This document shows, piece by piece, positions 52,056 through 60,382 of a DNA stretch of 64,000 nucleotides. Made by a program: the position numbers and the translations under genes. Positions within the stretch are counted from its first letter, which is position 1, and each line of letters begins with the position of its first letter. Source of the stretch: a virus; the IMG/VR virus record IMGVR_UViG_3300047557_002442, positions 37,220 to 101,219 of that record; one strand, 5' to 3'. Below the pieces are notes generated by a model. The model saw nothing but the letters and a program-made list of their open reading frames with translations. It was not told where the DNA came from and made no database searches.

Positions 52056-52318
52056 CAGCATTAATTAGCAAGTATGGGTTTCCTATAGTTGCGGCAGCAG
52101 GATTAGGGTATTTTGTTTTCTATGTATGGAAGTGGGTAACAACTGACATTAAGCCAGTTGTTGGTGAATCGAATCAAGTTCTTATTAACTTGATCGATCG
52201 CGTAAGAATGTTAGATAACGACCTAATCAGATTAAATCAAAGAGTAAACGTTTATCTTTCATTGAAAGAATCAAATGATAAAAAATCTACCAATAATATT
52301 GATAGCAGTAGTAACTAG
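52046..52318 (+). CDS. Small membrane protein, paralogue of the 51.5-kb gene
   Basis: 90 aa from ATG 52046 (an upstream open stretch belongs to the previous gene). MDIAALISKYGFPIVAAAGLGYFVFYVWKWV mirrors the paralogue; the tail is coiled-coil (DRVRMLDNDLIRLNQRVNVYL). Tandem duplication. Overlaps csgF by 44 bases. Confidence 0.6.
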   Translation: MDIAALISKYGFPIVAAAGLGYFVFYVWKWVTTDIKPVVGESNQVLINLIDRVRMLDNDLIRLNQRVNVYLSLKESNDKKSTNNIDSSSN

Positions 52319-52754
52319 CGTATATGGTGGTGAACTTGTACATCAATTTAATAGCCCTTCCTTCAATGGACAAGGGTTCAGTAGTCACGTATTAACAATC
52401 AAGCAATTAGAAGATCAAGCAAAAGAAAAAAATGAAGCTGCTGAAGATGCAATAAGAGCAAGAGCAGAAGCAGCTGCAAAAGATACCCCACAAGCAAGAT
52501 TCATTGCAAACTTAGAATCACGTATATACAGTCAACTTGCAAAACAATTAACAGATAGTATGTTCGGTGAAGGTGCTACATGTGTAACACCAGGTGTGAT
52601 ATGTGGTACAATTGATAACCTAGGTGGTAATTCTATCACTTGGATGCTTGGTGAAGGTAGTAATTCTGGTAACATTGTTATTACAATCCAGGACTTAAAC
52701 AACAGTAGTAACAGAACAGTAATGGCCGTACCTGTTGGTACGTTCTATTTCTAG
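52275..52754 (+). CDS. csgF: CsgF-like curli assembly factor
   Basis: 159 aa, E. coli CsgF is 138. Signal peptide (LPIILIAVVTSVYG), then ELVHQFNSPSFNGQGFSSHVLTIKQLE, matching the CsgF start E-L-x-F-x-N-P-S-F-G-G-N that inserts in the CsgG pore. The helical middle and the beta C-terminus (NIVITIQDLNNSSNRTVMAVPVG) correspond to the CsgF tail. Located immediately before csgG, with which it forms the outer-membrane channel cap. Confidence 0.78.
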   Translation: MIKNLPIILIAVVTSVYGGELVHQFNSPSFNGQGFSSHVLTIKQLEDQAKEKNEAAEDAIRARAEAAAKDTPQARFIANLESRIYSQLAKQLTDSMFGEGATCVTPGVICGTIDNLGGNSITWMLGEGSNSGNIVITIQDLNNSSNRTVMAVPVGTFYF

Positions 52755-52763
52755 GAGCCGTCA

Positions 52764-53576
52764 ATGAAAAGCCTCTTAGCTTTGTTAATGGTTACTTTAT
52801 TGACTGGATGTGCTTCCTCTATGGTTGCTGGTGCAAAGAAATTTGAAGCACCAGAAGTCCAACAAGGGACATATCTACAACAGAACAAAATTGATGTACC
52901 AGCAGATGGACCAATTCCAGTTGCTGTATATTCATTCCAAGATAAGACTGGTCAACGTAAAAATGTTCCAAACATTGCCAGCTTTAGCTCAGCTGTAACA
53001 CAAGGTGCTGATGCTTACTTAATCAAGGCTCTACAAGATGTTGGTGAAGGTCGTTGGTTCACTGTGGTAGAGCGTGTAGGTTTAGATAATCTAATCAAAG
53101 AGCGTCAAATGATTAGACAAATGCGTGAACAATATCAAGGACGTGATGCAAAGCAATTACCTCCAATGATATTTGCTGGAATACTGATGGAAGGTGCAGT
53201 AACCGGCTACGATTCAAATGTTATGACTGGTGGTTATGGTATGAGAGTGCTCGGTATTGGAGCACAAACTCAATACCAATCAGACAGTGTAACTGTTACA
53301 TTAAGAACAGTCAGTGTCAATACTGGTGAAGTACTAACAACCGTAACTATAACTAAAACAATTCTTAGTTATATGGACAAATTTGGTATGTTACGATTTG
53401 TCGAAGCGGGTGAGCAAGCAATCGAGTCAGAGAGTGGTGTAAGTGTAAACGAAAGTATTAATCGCGCTACAGACTTAGCAATCCAAGCTGCAGTGATTGC
53501 TACAATCAAAGAAGGTGTTCGTAAAGGACACTGGAGCTACAAAGGGCAACCTATTGTAACTCCATTAATAAACTAA
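52764..53576 (+). CDS. csgG: CsgG-like curli secretion pore lipoprotein
   Basis: 270 aa, E. coli CsgG is 277. Lipobox LLTGCASS (Cys16). PIPVAVYSFQDKTGQRK, SSAVTQGADAYLIKALQDVGEGRWFTVVERVGLDNLIKERQ and PMIFAGILMEGAVTGYDSN are the CsgG family core; GIGAQTQYQSDSVTVTLRTVSVNTGEVL covers transmembrane hairpins. It should form the nonameric outer-membrane pore that exports curli-type subunits. GGAG before the ATG. Confidence 0.92.
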   Translation: MKSLLALLMVTLLTGCASSMVAGAKKFEAPEVQQGTYLQQNKIDVPADGPIPVAVYSFQDKTGQRKNVPNIASFSSAVTQGADAYLIKALQDVGEGRWFTVVERVGLDNLIKERQMIRQMREQYQGRDAKQLPPMIFAGILMEGAVTGYDSNVMTGGYGMRVLGIGAQTQYQSDSVTVTLRTVSVNTGEVLTTVTITKTILSYMDKFGMLRFVEAGEQAIESESGVSVNESINRATDLAIQAAVIATIKEGVRKGHWSYKGQPIVTPLIN

Positions 53577-53587
53577 AGGAGTAACAA

Positions 53588-54370
53588 ATGAAACTGTTTA
53601 GCAAACTATTTGGTATGGTGGCTTTAAGTTTCGCATTGTCATCTTTTGCTGTTGAAGCAACTGGACCAAATCGTGTATACATTGAACAAATTGGTAGTTC
53701 TAACTTGATTACAATTGAACAAGTTGGTGGTACTAATGATGTTGGTGGTACTGCTGGTTCAGCAACTGTTGACCAAACTGGTGTTACAACATTGACAGTT
53801 ACTGCACCTAGTGCAACAAACTATGGTACAGTAAATGGTAGTTCAAACCAATTGTCAATAAACCAACGTGGTAATGTTAACCAAGCACAATATAACGTTA
53901 AAGGTAATAACAATACCTATACAAGTAACGTGACTGGTAATGGTAATCAAACAAAACTAAATGTTGGTGATACAAACACAAGTGGTCTTCGTAATACTGT
54001 TAATGAGACTATAAATGGTAACAACAATATGCAAATTACTACTGTAGTTGGTAGTGATAATGCATTGTCTACAACTGTAACTGGTAGTAACAACCAACTT
54101 ACAAATACAGTAACAACAAGTAATGCAGATGTAACACATACTATTACAGGTAGTCGTAACATAGTAAACACACAACAAATTGATGCTGCTGGTGCAAATG
54201 GCCACAGCTTAACAAACTCCATCGTTGGTGATTACAATAGCGTTACAACACAGCAACAAGGTACAAACGATACTACTGTTAATATTGCAACAACTGGTGA
54301 TCATAATACTGTGACAGTACGTACAAGTAGCACAACAATACTCAACCCAGTTTCAGCAATCGCAAGATAA
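53588..54370 (+). CDS. Curlin-repeat (CsgA/CsgB-like) amyloid subunit
   Basis: 260 aa. Signal peptide (FGMVALSFALSSFAVEA). Mature part is Asn/Gln/Gly/Thr-rich with curlin-type repeats: NRVYIEQIGSSNLITIEQVGGTN near the start and several SNQLSINQRGNVNQAQ, GNNNTYTSNV, GNGNQTKLN variants. Such repeats stack into beta-solenoid amyloid. The adjacent pore genes make it the likely exported substrate. Repeat regularity decays toward the C-terminus. Confidence 0.85.
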   Translation: MKLFSKLFGMVALSFALSSFAVEATGPNRVYIEQIGSSNLITIEQVGGTNDVGGTAGSATVDQTGVTTLTVTAPSATNYGTVNGSSNQLSINQRGNVNQAQYNVKGNNNTYTSNVTGNGNQTKLNVGDTNTSGLRNTVNETINGNNNMQITTVVGSDNALSTTVTGSNNQLTNTVTTSNADVTHTITGSRNIVNTQQIDAAGANGHSLTNSIVGDYNSVTTQQQGTNDTTVNIATTGDHNTVTVRTSSTTILNPVSAIAR

Positions 54371-54371
54371 A

Positions 54372-55466
54372 ATGAAATACTGGTTTGTTATTTGTTTGCT
54401 ACTAATTAGTACAATTAGTTGGGCAGCAATAGGATCCGTCGTCGATACAAAAGGAACCTCTTGCTCCATTGAACGTGGAAAGCAAAAACTACCTGGTGAT
54501 AAAGGTGTTGGTATTGAAAGTATGGATACCTATATCACTGGTAGTTGTGTTGCTAACATTACATTCAAAGATGATACTAAAGTCAAAGTCACAGAAAATT
54601 CCAGACTTCTCATAGATGATTTTATTTTTGATCCAAAGCAATCAGATGCTGGAAAGTTAGCATTAAAGGTTGGAATGGGTACTGTTCGTTATGCATCAGG
54701 CCAAATCGCTAAAAACAATCCACAAAAAGTAGATATAAAAACGCCAACAGCTACTATTGCTGTTCGTGGTACAGATTTCAATATGACTGTTGACGAAACT
54801 GGACAGTCATTAATTATTCTTGTTCCTTCATGTAAAGAAGGTGAGAAGATAAAACAATACGAGCTTGAAGAGAACCAATGTAAGGTTGGTAAGATAGATG
54901 TAATTACAGTTGGTGGTACTGTTAGTCTTGATAAGGCATTTGAGGCAACATATGTCACAAGTGCAAACTTACCCCCAACTCCACCTGTTATCATCAATAC
55001 GGTTGAGGGTAATATCAGTAACAGTTTGATTATTGCAAAACCACAAGAAGTAATGAGAGCAAGTAGAGATAATAATAAGGCCAAACGTGATCTTGAGTTT
55101 GAGGAAGAGCAAGCAGAATCAAATAGACAGATTGTTCAAAGAATGAAACAGATGGAAGAACCACCTCCAGCTAAGGTTATGCCATATACATTTGATAATG
55201 GTAGCAAGGGATGTAATCCTTCAATAAACGTTTGTGTGGTTTTTGAAAAGCAGGATGTTCCTGAAGTACAACTAAGGGGTAGAGGGGTTGCCTTTCGTAG
55301 TAATCCTGATCACTATGATGAAGTAAAGACTCAAGGTTACGACTCTAATACGACCGTTAACATCACACATGATGATGCACCAGCAACTGCTTTGATAGGG
55401 TCTGGTGATCCAGGTGGTAACATTGTGAACATAAGACAAAATACTGGAGTTATAAAGACACAATGA
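54372..55466 (+). CDS. FecR-domain secreted protein
   Basis: 364 aa. Signal peptide (FVICLLLISTISWA). Residues about 20-150 form a FecR domain: AAIGSVVDTKGTSCSIERG, SRLLIDDFIFDPKQSDAGKLALKVGMGTVRYASGQ, and PTATIAVRGTDFNMTV. The C-terminal third is charged and low complexity (KAKRDLEFEEEQAESNRQ). FecR proteins transduce envelope signals and are often found beside CHASE2 cyclases in bacteria; here a CHASE2 cyclase is two genes away. Confidence 0.85.
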   Translation: MKYWFVICLLLISTISWAAIGSVVDTKGTSCSIERGKQKLPGDKGVGIESMDTYITGSCVANITFKDDTKVKVTENSRLLIDDFIFDPKQSDAGKLALKVGMGTVRYASGQIAKNNPQKVDIKTPTATIAVRGTDFNMTVDETGQSLIILVPSCKEGEKIKQYELEENQCKVGKIDVITVGGTVSLDKAFEATYVTSANLPPTPPVIINTVEGNISNSLIIAKPQEVMRASRDNNKAKRDLEFEEEQAESNRQIVQRMKQMEEPPPAKVMPYTFDNGSKGCNPSINVCVVFEKQDVPEVQLRGRGVAFRSNPDHYDEVKTQGYDSNTTVNITHDDAPATALIGSGDPGGNIVNIRQNTGVIKTQ

Positions 55467-56581
55467 AAAAACTCCTTCTAATTTTACTACTCCTATGTAA
55501 TGTAGCTTTGGCTAACACAACAGGGCTATCATATACAGTATGTGCTGCAGGAGGTCCTACACCTACAAGAACCTGCTCAGGTAGAACTATACTTGCTACT
55601 GGTGTAAGTCAGAATATTAATTTTGACTGGGGTGGCGGTGGTGTTATGGGTACAGGTAGAGGTGATGGTGTTCTTGTAAACTGGCAAGGGTTTATATTAT
55701 GGCCTGGTACAAGTGGACAACAAACTGTATTTTTCTATTCCGCTTCAGATGATGGTTTCAGTGTAGCTATAAACGGTACATATGCAATCAACAGTTGGCG
55801 TGAACAAGGTGCAAGTTGGTACAATGGTAGTGGTAGTATGACTCTTACTGCTGGACAAGTATATGCTGTCGATATATGGTACTATGAAAATGGTGGTGGT
55901 GCAGCTGCTTTTTGGTATTGGAATACTGGCAGTGGTATTGTACTTGTACCATCAACAAATCTAGCAACAACAAATAACTATTGGGTACCAAGTCTTTGTT
56001 GTGGAGGTAGTAGTGCCCCTATTACAATTGATCTTACGCATTCAAATAGACTGAATACTTTCACAAACCGTACAACAAATGATAGTCGTGTATATGTTGA
56101 ACAGATTGGTAACTTTAATGAAGTCACTATACAACAAACTGGAACAAGAAACAACTACCTAGAATATACTGGTAATGGAATGTCCAATGACGTGAACGTA
56201 ACTCAATCTGGTAATGCTTCAACCACTGCAAATTATATCGATCTCAATGTAAGTGGAAGTAATAATACAGTCAACATGACTCAAACAAGTACTGGTGGAA
56301 CCAAGAGTATGTTTGTGGATGTTCAAAATAACAATAACAATGTTAATATACAGCAGAAGGATAATGGAAGTCATTACATTGATCTAACTATAACTGGTGG
56401 TAGTAAGAACATTGATATTCTTCAGCAAGGAAGTGCTGCTCATCGAGCAGATATAACCTTAACTGGAGCTAGCCCAAGAGATTTGTCCCTTACCCAAACT
56501 GGTACTACTCAACAATCATATAGTATCAACAGTAATTGTACTTCATCGTGTCAACCAATCACGGTGATACAGGGACAATAA
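55463..56581 (+). CDS. PA14-like domain fused to curlin repeats
   Basis: 372 aa. Signal peptide (LLLILLLLCNVALA). Residues about 45-170 resemble a PA14/GLEYA carbohydrate-binding fold: VLVNWQGFILWPGTSGQQTVFFYSASDDGFSVAINGTYAINSW with GQVYAVDIWYYENGGGAAAFWYW. From about 210 onward, curlin-type repeats (NDSRVYVEQIGNFNEVTIQQTG, NDVNVTQSGN) nearly match the other curlin protein. Possibly the nucleator or an adhesive tip subunit. Confidence 0.78.
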   Translation: MKKLLLILLLLCNVALANTTGLSYTVCAAGGPTPTRTCSGRTILATGVSQNINFDWGGGGVMGTGRGDGVLVNWQGFILWPGTSGQQTVFFYSASDDGFSVAINGTYAINSWREQGASWYNGSGSMTLTAGQVYAVDIWYYENGGGAAAFWYWNTGSGIVLVPSTNLATTNNYWVPSLCCGGSSAPITIDLTHSNRLNTFTNRTTNDSRVYVEQIGNFNEVTIQQTGTRNNYLEYTGNGMSNDVNVTQSGNASTTANYIDLNVSGSNNTVNMTQTSTGGTKSMFVDVQNNNNNVNIQQKDNGSHYIDLTITGGSKNIDILQQGSAAHRADITLTGASPRDLSLTQTGTTQQSYSINSNCTSSCQPITVIQGQ

Positions 56582-56589
56582 ATACATAT

Positions 56590-57120
56590 ATGAAAAGAAG
56601 ACCATTGTGTTTTATAACACGCGATAAAGAATATGAGCTTATCCAACAACTATTAACGATAGTAGATAGCTCTACATTTGATCCTGATAATACAGCTATT
56701 ATTATGGCATCACCAGATTACTCTGCAACCGTTGCAATGCATTTATCACATGCATGGTCACAGAGAGGGGAACCACTTCCCATAATACCAGTTGATGTTG
56801 CATATCCTGACGAAACCCATTTGGATTATTACAATGCCAAGTTCCAGCATGAGTTTGAATGGTGGACAATGGCTAACAATCATCCAAAGAAACTTGTGTT
56901 GGTTGAAGCAGGAATCATCAGAGGTGGTAACTGGAAGTGGTTATTACAAACACTAATAAGTGAATATGGATATGCACGTGAGGATATAACTCTTATAGCC
57001 TTGTGTGAGAATATTCATTCAGAAGTCAAATCTGATTATGTTGGGCAATACTTTGACAATGAAAAAGAAGAGCTAATGTTTTACTACGAAAGGTATAATA
57101 AGCATTGGCCAATTTTTTAA
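56590..57120 (+). CDS. Conserved protein of unknown function in the curli/cyclase operon
   Basis: 176 aa from ATG 56590, chosen because the open frame before it lies within the previous gene. No signal peptide, so cytoplasmic. LPIIPVDVAYPDE and KKLVLVEAGIIRGGNWKWLLQTL suggest an alpha/beta (Rossmann or phosphoribosyltransferase-like) fold, but the PRPP motif is not canonical. Lies 9 bp before the cyclase gene. Confidence 0.6.
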   Translation: MKRRPLCFITRDKEYELIQQLLTIVDSSTFDPDNTAIIMASPDYSATVAMHLSHAWSQRGEPLPIIPVDVAYPDETHLDYYNAKFQHEFEWWTMANNHPKKLVLVEAGIIRGGNWKWLLQTLISEYGYAREDITLIALCENIHSEVKSDYVGQYFDNEKEELMFYYERYNKHWPIF

Positions 57121-57129
57121 GGAGTACCA

Positions 57130-59154
57130 ATGAAAAGATTGCTTTCGCCATGGCTTGCACTTTTAACTCTTTCACTTCTTGTTGTTCTAAGAATTTCAGA
57201 TCCGAGTTTCATTGAGAGTATTAGATTAAGATATTTCGACACTCTAATCACAAGCCAGCCTCAAACAATATCCCAACAAATACATGTAGTTAACATCGAT
57301 GATGCAGCCATAAATAAGTATGGTCAATATCCATTCCCGAGAGGTCAATATGCAGAAATTATACAACATCTTTACAGCAATGGTGCTGGGTTGGTTGTTG
57401 CTGGGCTGTATCTTCCTGACAGTGATCGTTTTGGACAGGACAGTCGACTGGCTGACATCCTGGATAAGCACCCTGTAGTCTTTCCACATACTGGAGTTGA
57501 TTATGAGGTTAATAAAGAAATTTATAGACCAGGTGTGTCCGAAATTGGTAGTCCTGCTTCTTCTTTTGCCGTTAGTTATCCTGGTATACTACCCAACGTT
57601 CCTGCTGTTAATGAACATGCTGCTGGTATTGGAGTAGTTAATGTTCTGCCTGAGATTGATGGTGTGGTTCGTCGTGTACCTATGGTCGTTGCCAGTGCTG
57701 GCAGACTCTACCCATCCATTACTCTTGAGACCCTTAGAGTCGCAGCAGGGGATCCAAGTTTCCAAGTCAAATCCTCAGACTATGGAATCGAAGCAGTTAG
57801 AATCCCTCACTTCAAAACAATCCAAACAGATGCTATCGGAAGAGTCTGGATTGACTGGTCTACAAAACCAACAGAACATTCACTTGCGAATCTACCGAAA
57901 TCTTTCGACGGATCAATTGTTATATTGGGAGTCACTGCTAGGGGACTCAACAACCCAGTTGCGACCGCCAGAGGAGAGATCTATCCTCATTATCTACAAT
58001 CTGCCATATTAGATACTCTTGTATCTGGAAAGAACATAAGCAGACCTGATTGGATGGATGGGGCTGAAATACTTGGTACAATTTTATTAGCTATTATAGC
58101 TATTCTTTTAACGAGGTGGACATATGGGTTTGTGGCTTTTGGTATTATTATCGGTGCTGTATATTATACTAGCAGTAGTGCATTTGGGACGTACTCCTAC
58201 TTGGTTGACTGTAGCTTCCCAATTGTTAGTCTATGCTTTGTTTATATACATTCTTATACAGTCAAGTTCCTGTCTGAGCTAAAACAGAAACTCCAAATAA
58301 AGAAACAATTCGGTACATACTTGTCTCCTGCAATGGTTGAAAAGTTGCAGAAGAATCCAGAGCTTTTAGCTTTGGGTGGTGAGTCAAGAGAGTTGTCTAT
58401 TATGTTTACGGATGTTCGTGGTTTCACTACTATCTCTGAACATTATGGTAAAGATGTACAAGGTCTAACCAAGATTATGAACCGTTACATGACTGCTATG
58501 ACTCGTAAGATTATAGACAATAACGGTACACTTGACAAATACATTGGTGATGCACAGATGGCATTCTGGAATGCTCCATTAGATGAACCTAACCATGCTA
58601 AGAAAGCTGTCAAGACTGCATTAGAGATGCTTGAAGATTTGGAAGCATTCAATACTGAAATTAAACGAGAAGGTATACCAGCTTTTGGTATGGGTCTTGG
58701 TATCAATACTGACACAGTTGTTGTTGGTAACATGGGTTCCGATCAACGTTTTGATTATACTTGTCTTGGTGATGGAGTCAATCTAGCTTCAAGACTTGAA
58801 GGTCAAAGCAAACCTTATGGTGTTAAGATTGTAATTGGTTCTAAGACGGCTGAACAAGTTAAAGATGAATACCCAGTTGTTGAATTGGATTGTATTGCTG
58901 TTAAAGGTAAAACAGAAGGTGTTAACATTTATAGTATATGTGCTTATCAAGAAGACCACTACAAACTTCATAAGAAGTACTTAAAAGCATACTATGATGG
59001 TAATTGGGAAGATGGCGGAGCTATTTTCCTTGCGACACAACTTTCTGCAGATGGTCCACCAGATATGAGACAATACTATCTTAATATGATAGAAAGAATG
59101 TCTGAAGGTAAGCCTGATAACTGGGATGGTACATACAGAGCTACGTCAAAGTAG
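57130..59154 (+). CDS. CHASE2-domain class III adenylate cyclase
   Basis: 674 aa. TM helix at about 7-22, extracytoplasmic CHASE2 (about 30-310: QQIHVVNIDDAAINKYGQYPFPR, GVVRRVPMVVA), then three TM helices (about 315-385) and a cyclase domain. Catalytic residues are intact: SIMFTDVRGFT (metal Asp, ~425), LDKYIGDAQMAFW (substrate Lys and second metal Asp), FDYTCLGDGVNLASRLE (Thr and the transition-state Asn/Arg). AAGGAG before the ATG. It should make cAMP in response to an envelope signal. Confidence 0.9.
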   Translation: MKRLLSPWLALLTLSLLVVLRISDPSFIESIRLRYFDTLITSQPQTISQQIHVVNIDDAAINKYGQYPFPRGQYAEIIQHLYSNGAGLVVAGLYLPDSDRFGQDSRLADILDKHPVVFPHTGVDYEVNKEIYRPGVSEIGSPASSFAVSYPGILPNVPAVNEHAAGIGVVNVLPEIDGVVRRVPMVVASAGRLYPSITLETLRVAAGDPSFQVKSSDYGIEAVRIPHFKTIQTDAIGRVWIDWSTKPTEHSLANLPKSFDGSIVILGVTARGLNNPVATARGEIYPHYLQSAILDTLVSGKNISRPDWMDGAEILGTILLAIIAILLTRWTYGFVAFGIIIGAVYYTSSSAFGTYSYLVDCSFPIVSLCFVYIHSYTVKFLSELKQKLQIKKQFGTYLSPAMVEKLQKNPELLALGGESRELSIMFTDVRGFTTISEHYGKDVQGLTKIMNRYMTAMTRKIIDNNGTLDKYIGDAQMAFWNAPLDEPNHAKKAVKTALEMLEDLEAFNTEIKREGIPAFGMGLGINTDTVVVGNMGSDQRFDYTCLGDGVNLASRLEGQSKPYGVKIVIGSKTAEQVKDEYPVVELDCIAVKGKTEGVNIYSICAYQEDHYKLHKKYLKAYYDGNWEDGGAIFLATQLSADGPPDMRQYYLNMIERMSEGKPDNWDGTYRATSK

Positions 59155-59299
59155 TGAGTACTATGGCCAGATAAGTATCAACATACCAGCTAATAATATT
59201 GTTCCGAGTTCGAATAAGAGTTCCATATTACTATCTAGTATTTCAAATATTAAAATTTGAAGAAGGTTTTATTAAGTTTTTATTATTAGGAGAACCGAT
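59155..59299. other. Intergenic gap after the cyclase operon
   Basis: About 145 bp, AT-rich, with no gene I can support and no clear hairpin. No TATAAATA box is visible, so the promoter of the next two genes is not identified. Confidence 0.4.
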
Positions 59300-59656
59300 A
59301 TGAAAAAGGTTCTAGTTTTACTCTTATTATCGCTAAATGCTATGGCAGTTGATTATAGCGATCACAAAGAACTCTATATGGCAAATGAAGCAGGTGGTGA
59401 AATTGTACTTACATTAGAACCCTGTGCATTTGCCGAAGCGAAGAAGCTTGGTTTTGAAAATAGATCATATGCTACTATTGCTGATGGTAGCATTAAGGAA
59501 GAGGGCTGCTGGCTTGCTCCAGATATGAAGGATGCTCCGCAAGTTCAAGGAATAGCTATTATTCCAATAGTAAACTTGTGGTACGATAATATAATCCTAC
59601 CGTTCCCTCAAAATATGTTTGAGCCACGATTACGAGCTCGAAAGGATACAATATGA
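59300..59656 (+). CDS. Small secreted protein (GCW type)
   Basis: 118 aa with signal peptide (VLVLLLLSLNAMA). Mature part contains GGEIVLTLEPC and EEGCWLAPD, a two-cysteine pattern shared with the next gene. AGGAGAACCG precedes the ATG. Family seen in several phages, function unknown. Confidence 0.6.
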   Translation: MKKVLVLLLLSLNAMAVDYSDHKELYMANEAGGEIVLTLEPCAFAEAKKLGFENRSYATIADGSIKEEGCWLAPDMKDAPQVQGIAIIPIVNLWYDNIILPFPQNMFEPRLRARKDTI

Positions 59657-59952
59657 GGGCAATAGCTTTTACTTTATTATTATCATTCTCAACTACTATA
59701 CTTGCTGATACATATCTCGTGTATGTTATCAATCAATATACAAGAGTTGTTTTAAATAAGCGTGAGTGTTTAGTTCCAGGATTGAATGGGAATGCTGCAG
59801 TTGTACAAAATGCTAAAGGACAATATATACAAGGTTGTTGGCATGTTGATCGTAACAACAGCAACCATGTTCGCATTGATTGGAATAATCCAGCAGCACC
59901 TGGCGACTTTAGCGTTATCGAAGCAAATAAATTTAATTCTGTTACAGAATGA
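59653..59952 (+). CDS. Small secreted protein (GCW type), paralogue
   Basis: 99 aa with signal peptide (AFTLLLSFSTTILA). KRECLVPGLNG and YIQGCWHVDRN repeat the C...GCW pattern of the preceding protein; the ATG overlaps its stop. Likely a disulfide-bonded periplasmic domain. Confidence 0.6.
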   Translation: MRAIAFTLLLSFSTTILADTYLVYVINQYTRVVLNKRECLVPGLNGNAAVVQNAKGQYIQGCWHVDRNNSNHVRIDWNNPAAPGDFSVIEANKFNSVTE

Positions 59953-59963
59953 TCTCCAATTAG

Positions 59964-59993
59964 AGACTAAATAAAAAGGTTTAGTCTTTTTTT
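59964..59993 (+). terminator. Intrinsic terminator of the curli/cyclase block
   Basis: AGACTAAA/TTTAGTCT 8-bp stem with 8-base loop and a run of seven T, directly followed by GGAGG for the next gene, so some readthrough must occur. Confidence 0.8.
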
Positions 59994-60002
59994 GGAGGAA
60001 GT

Positions 60003-60179
60003 ATGACAGAGTCGCATAAAAGAACCATAGCACGAGCTATCTGCTGGCGTATCGTAGCAACACTAATTACTGCTGCTTATACTGGTTTAGGTGGAGCTAT
60101 TATTATTAATGTTTGGATGACGTTAGCACACTATATACACGAGCGTGCTTGGTTGCGTTGGTCTTGGGGTAAAGCCTAA
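60003..60179 (+). CDS. DUF2061 membrane protein
   Basis: 58 aa. MTESHKRTIARAICWRIVATLITAAYTG, then INVWMTLAHYIHERAWLRWSWG, the DUF2061 pattern (R-x-K/R-x-I-x-W-R and Y-x-HERxW). One or two TM helices. TTGGAGGAAGT precedes the ATG. DUF2061 proteins occur in marine bacteria and phages; function unknown. Confidence 0.75.
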   Translation: MTESHKRTIARAICWRIVATLITAAYTGLGGAIIINVWMTLAHYIHERAWLRWSWGKA

Positions 60180-60382
60180 TCTGTAGCGTGCTTTTCAATC
60201 CACATATTGATAAAAGCGTTTGCTTCAAATTCATCTTTGAAGAAGTTTGCAATTGATTCACGTGAGACGATGTTATACATCACTGCCATAATACCAGCTT
60301 CACTACTACTTAATTTTATAACCCAGTTGTGTATTCTTACTGGCTTAAGTGATATTAATTTGAATGTCTTTTTGCGCGCCAT
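60176..60382 (-). CDS. 68-aa hypothetical protein
   Basis: MARKKTFKLISLKPVRIHNWVIKLSS; basic, helical C-terminal half with KDEFEANAFINMWIEK. Overlaps the metallopeptidase gene by 38 bases. Converges with the DUF2061 gene (overlap of 4 bp at the ends). No family. Confidence 0.5.
   Translation of the reverse strand: MARKKTFKLISLKPVRIHNWVIKLSSSEAGIMAVMYNIVSRESIANFFKDEFEANAFINMWIEKHATD

Noticed and set aside
53947-54222. Antisense frame inside the curlin-repeat gene
   Set aside because: It arises from the low-complexity Asn/Thr repeats of the plus-strand gene.
59176-59241. 21-codon hydrophobic minus-strand ORF in the gap after the cyclase
   Set aside because: No ribosome-binding site and no overlap with neighbours.
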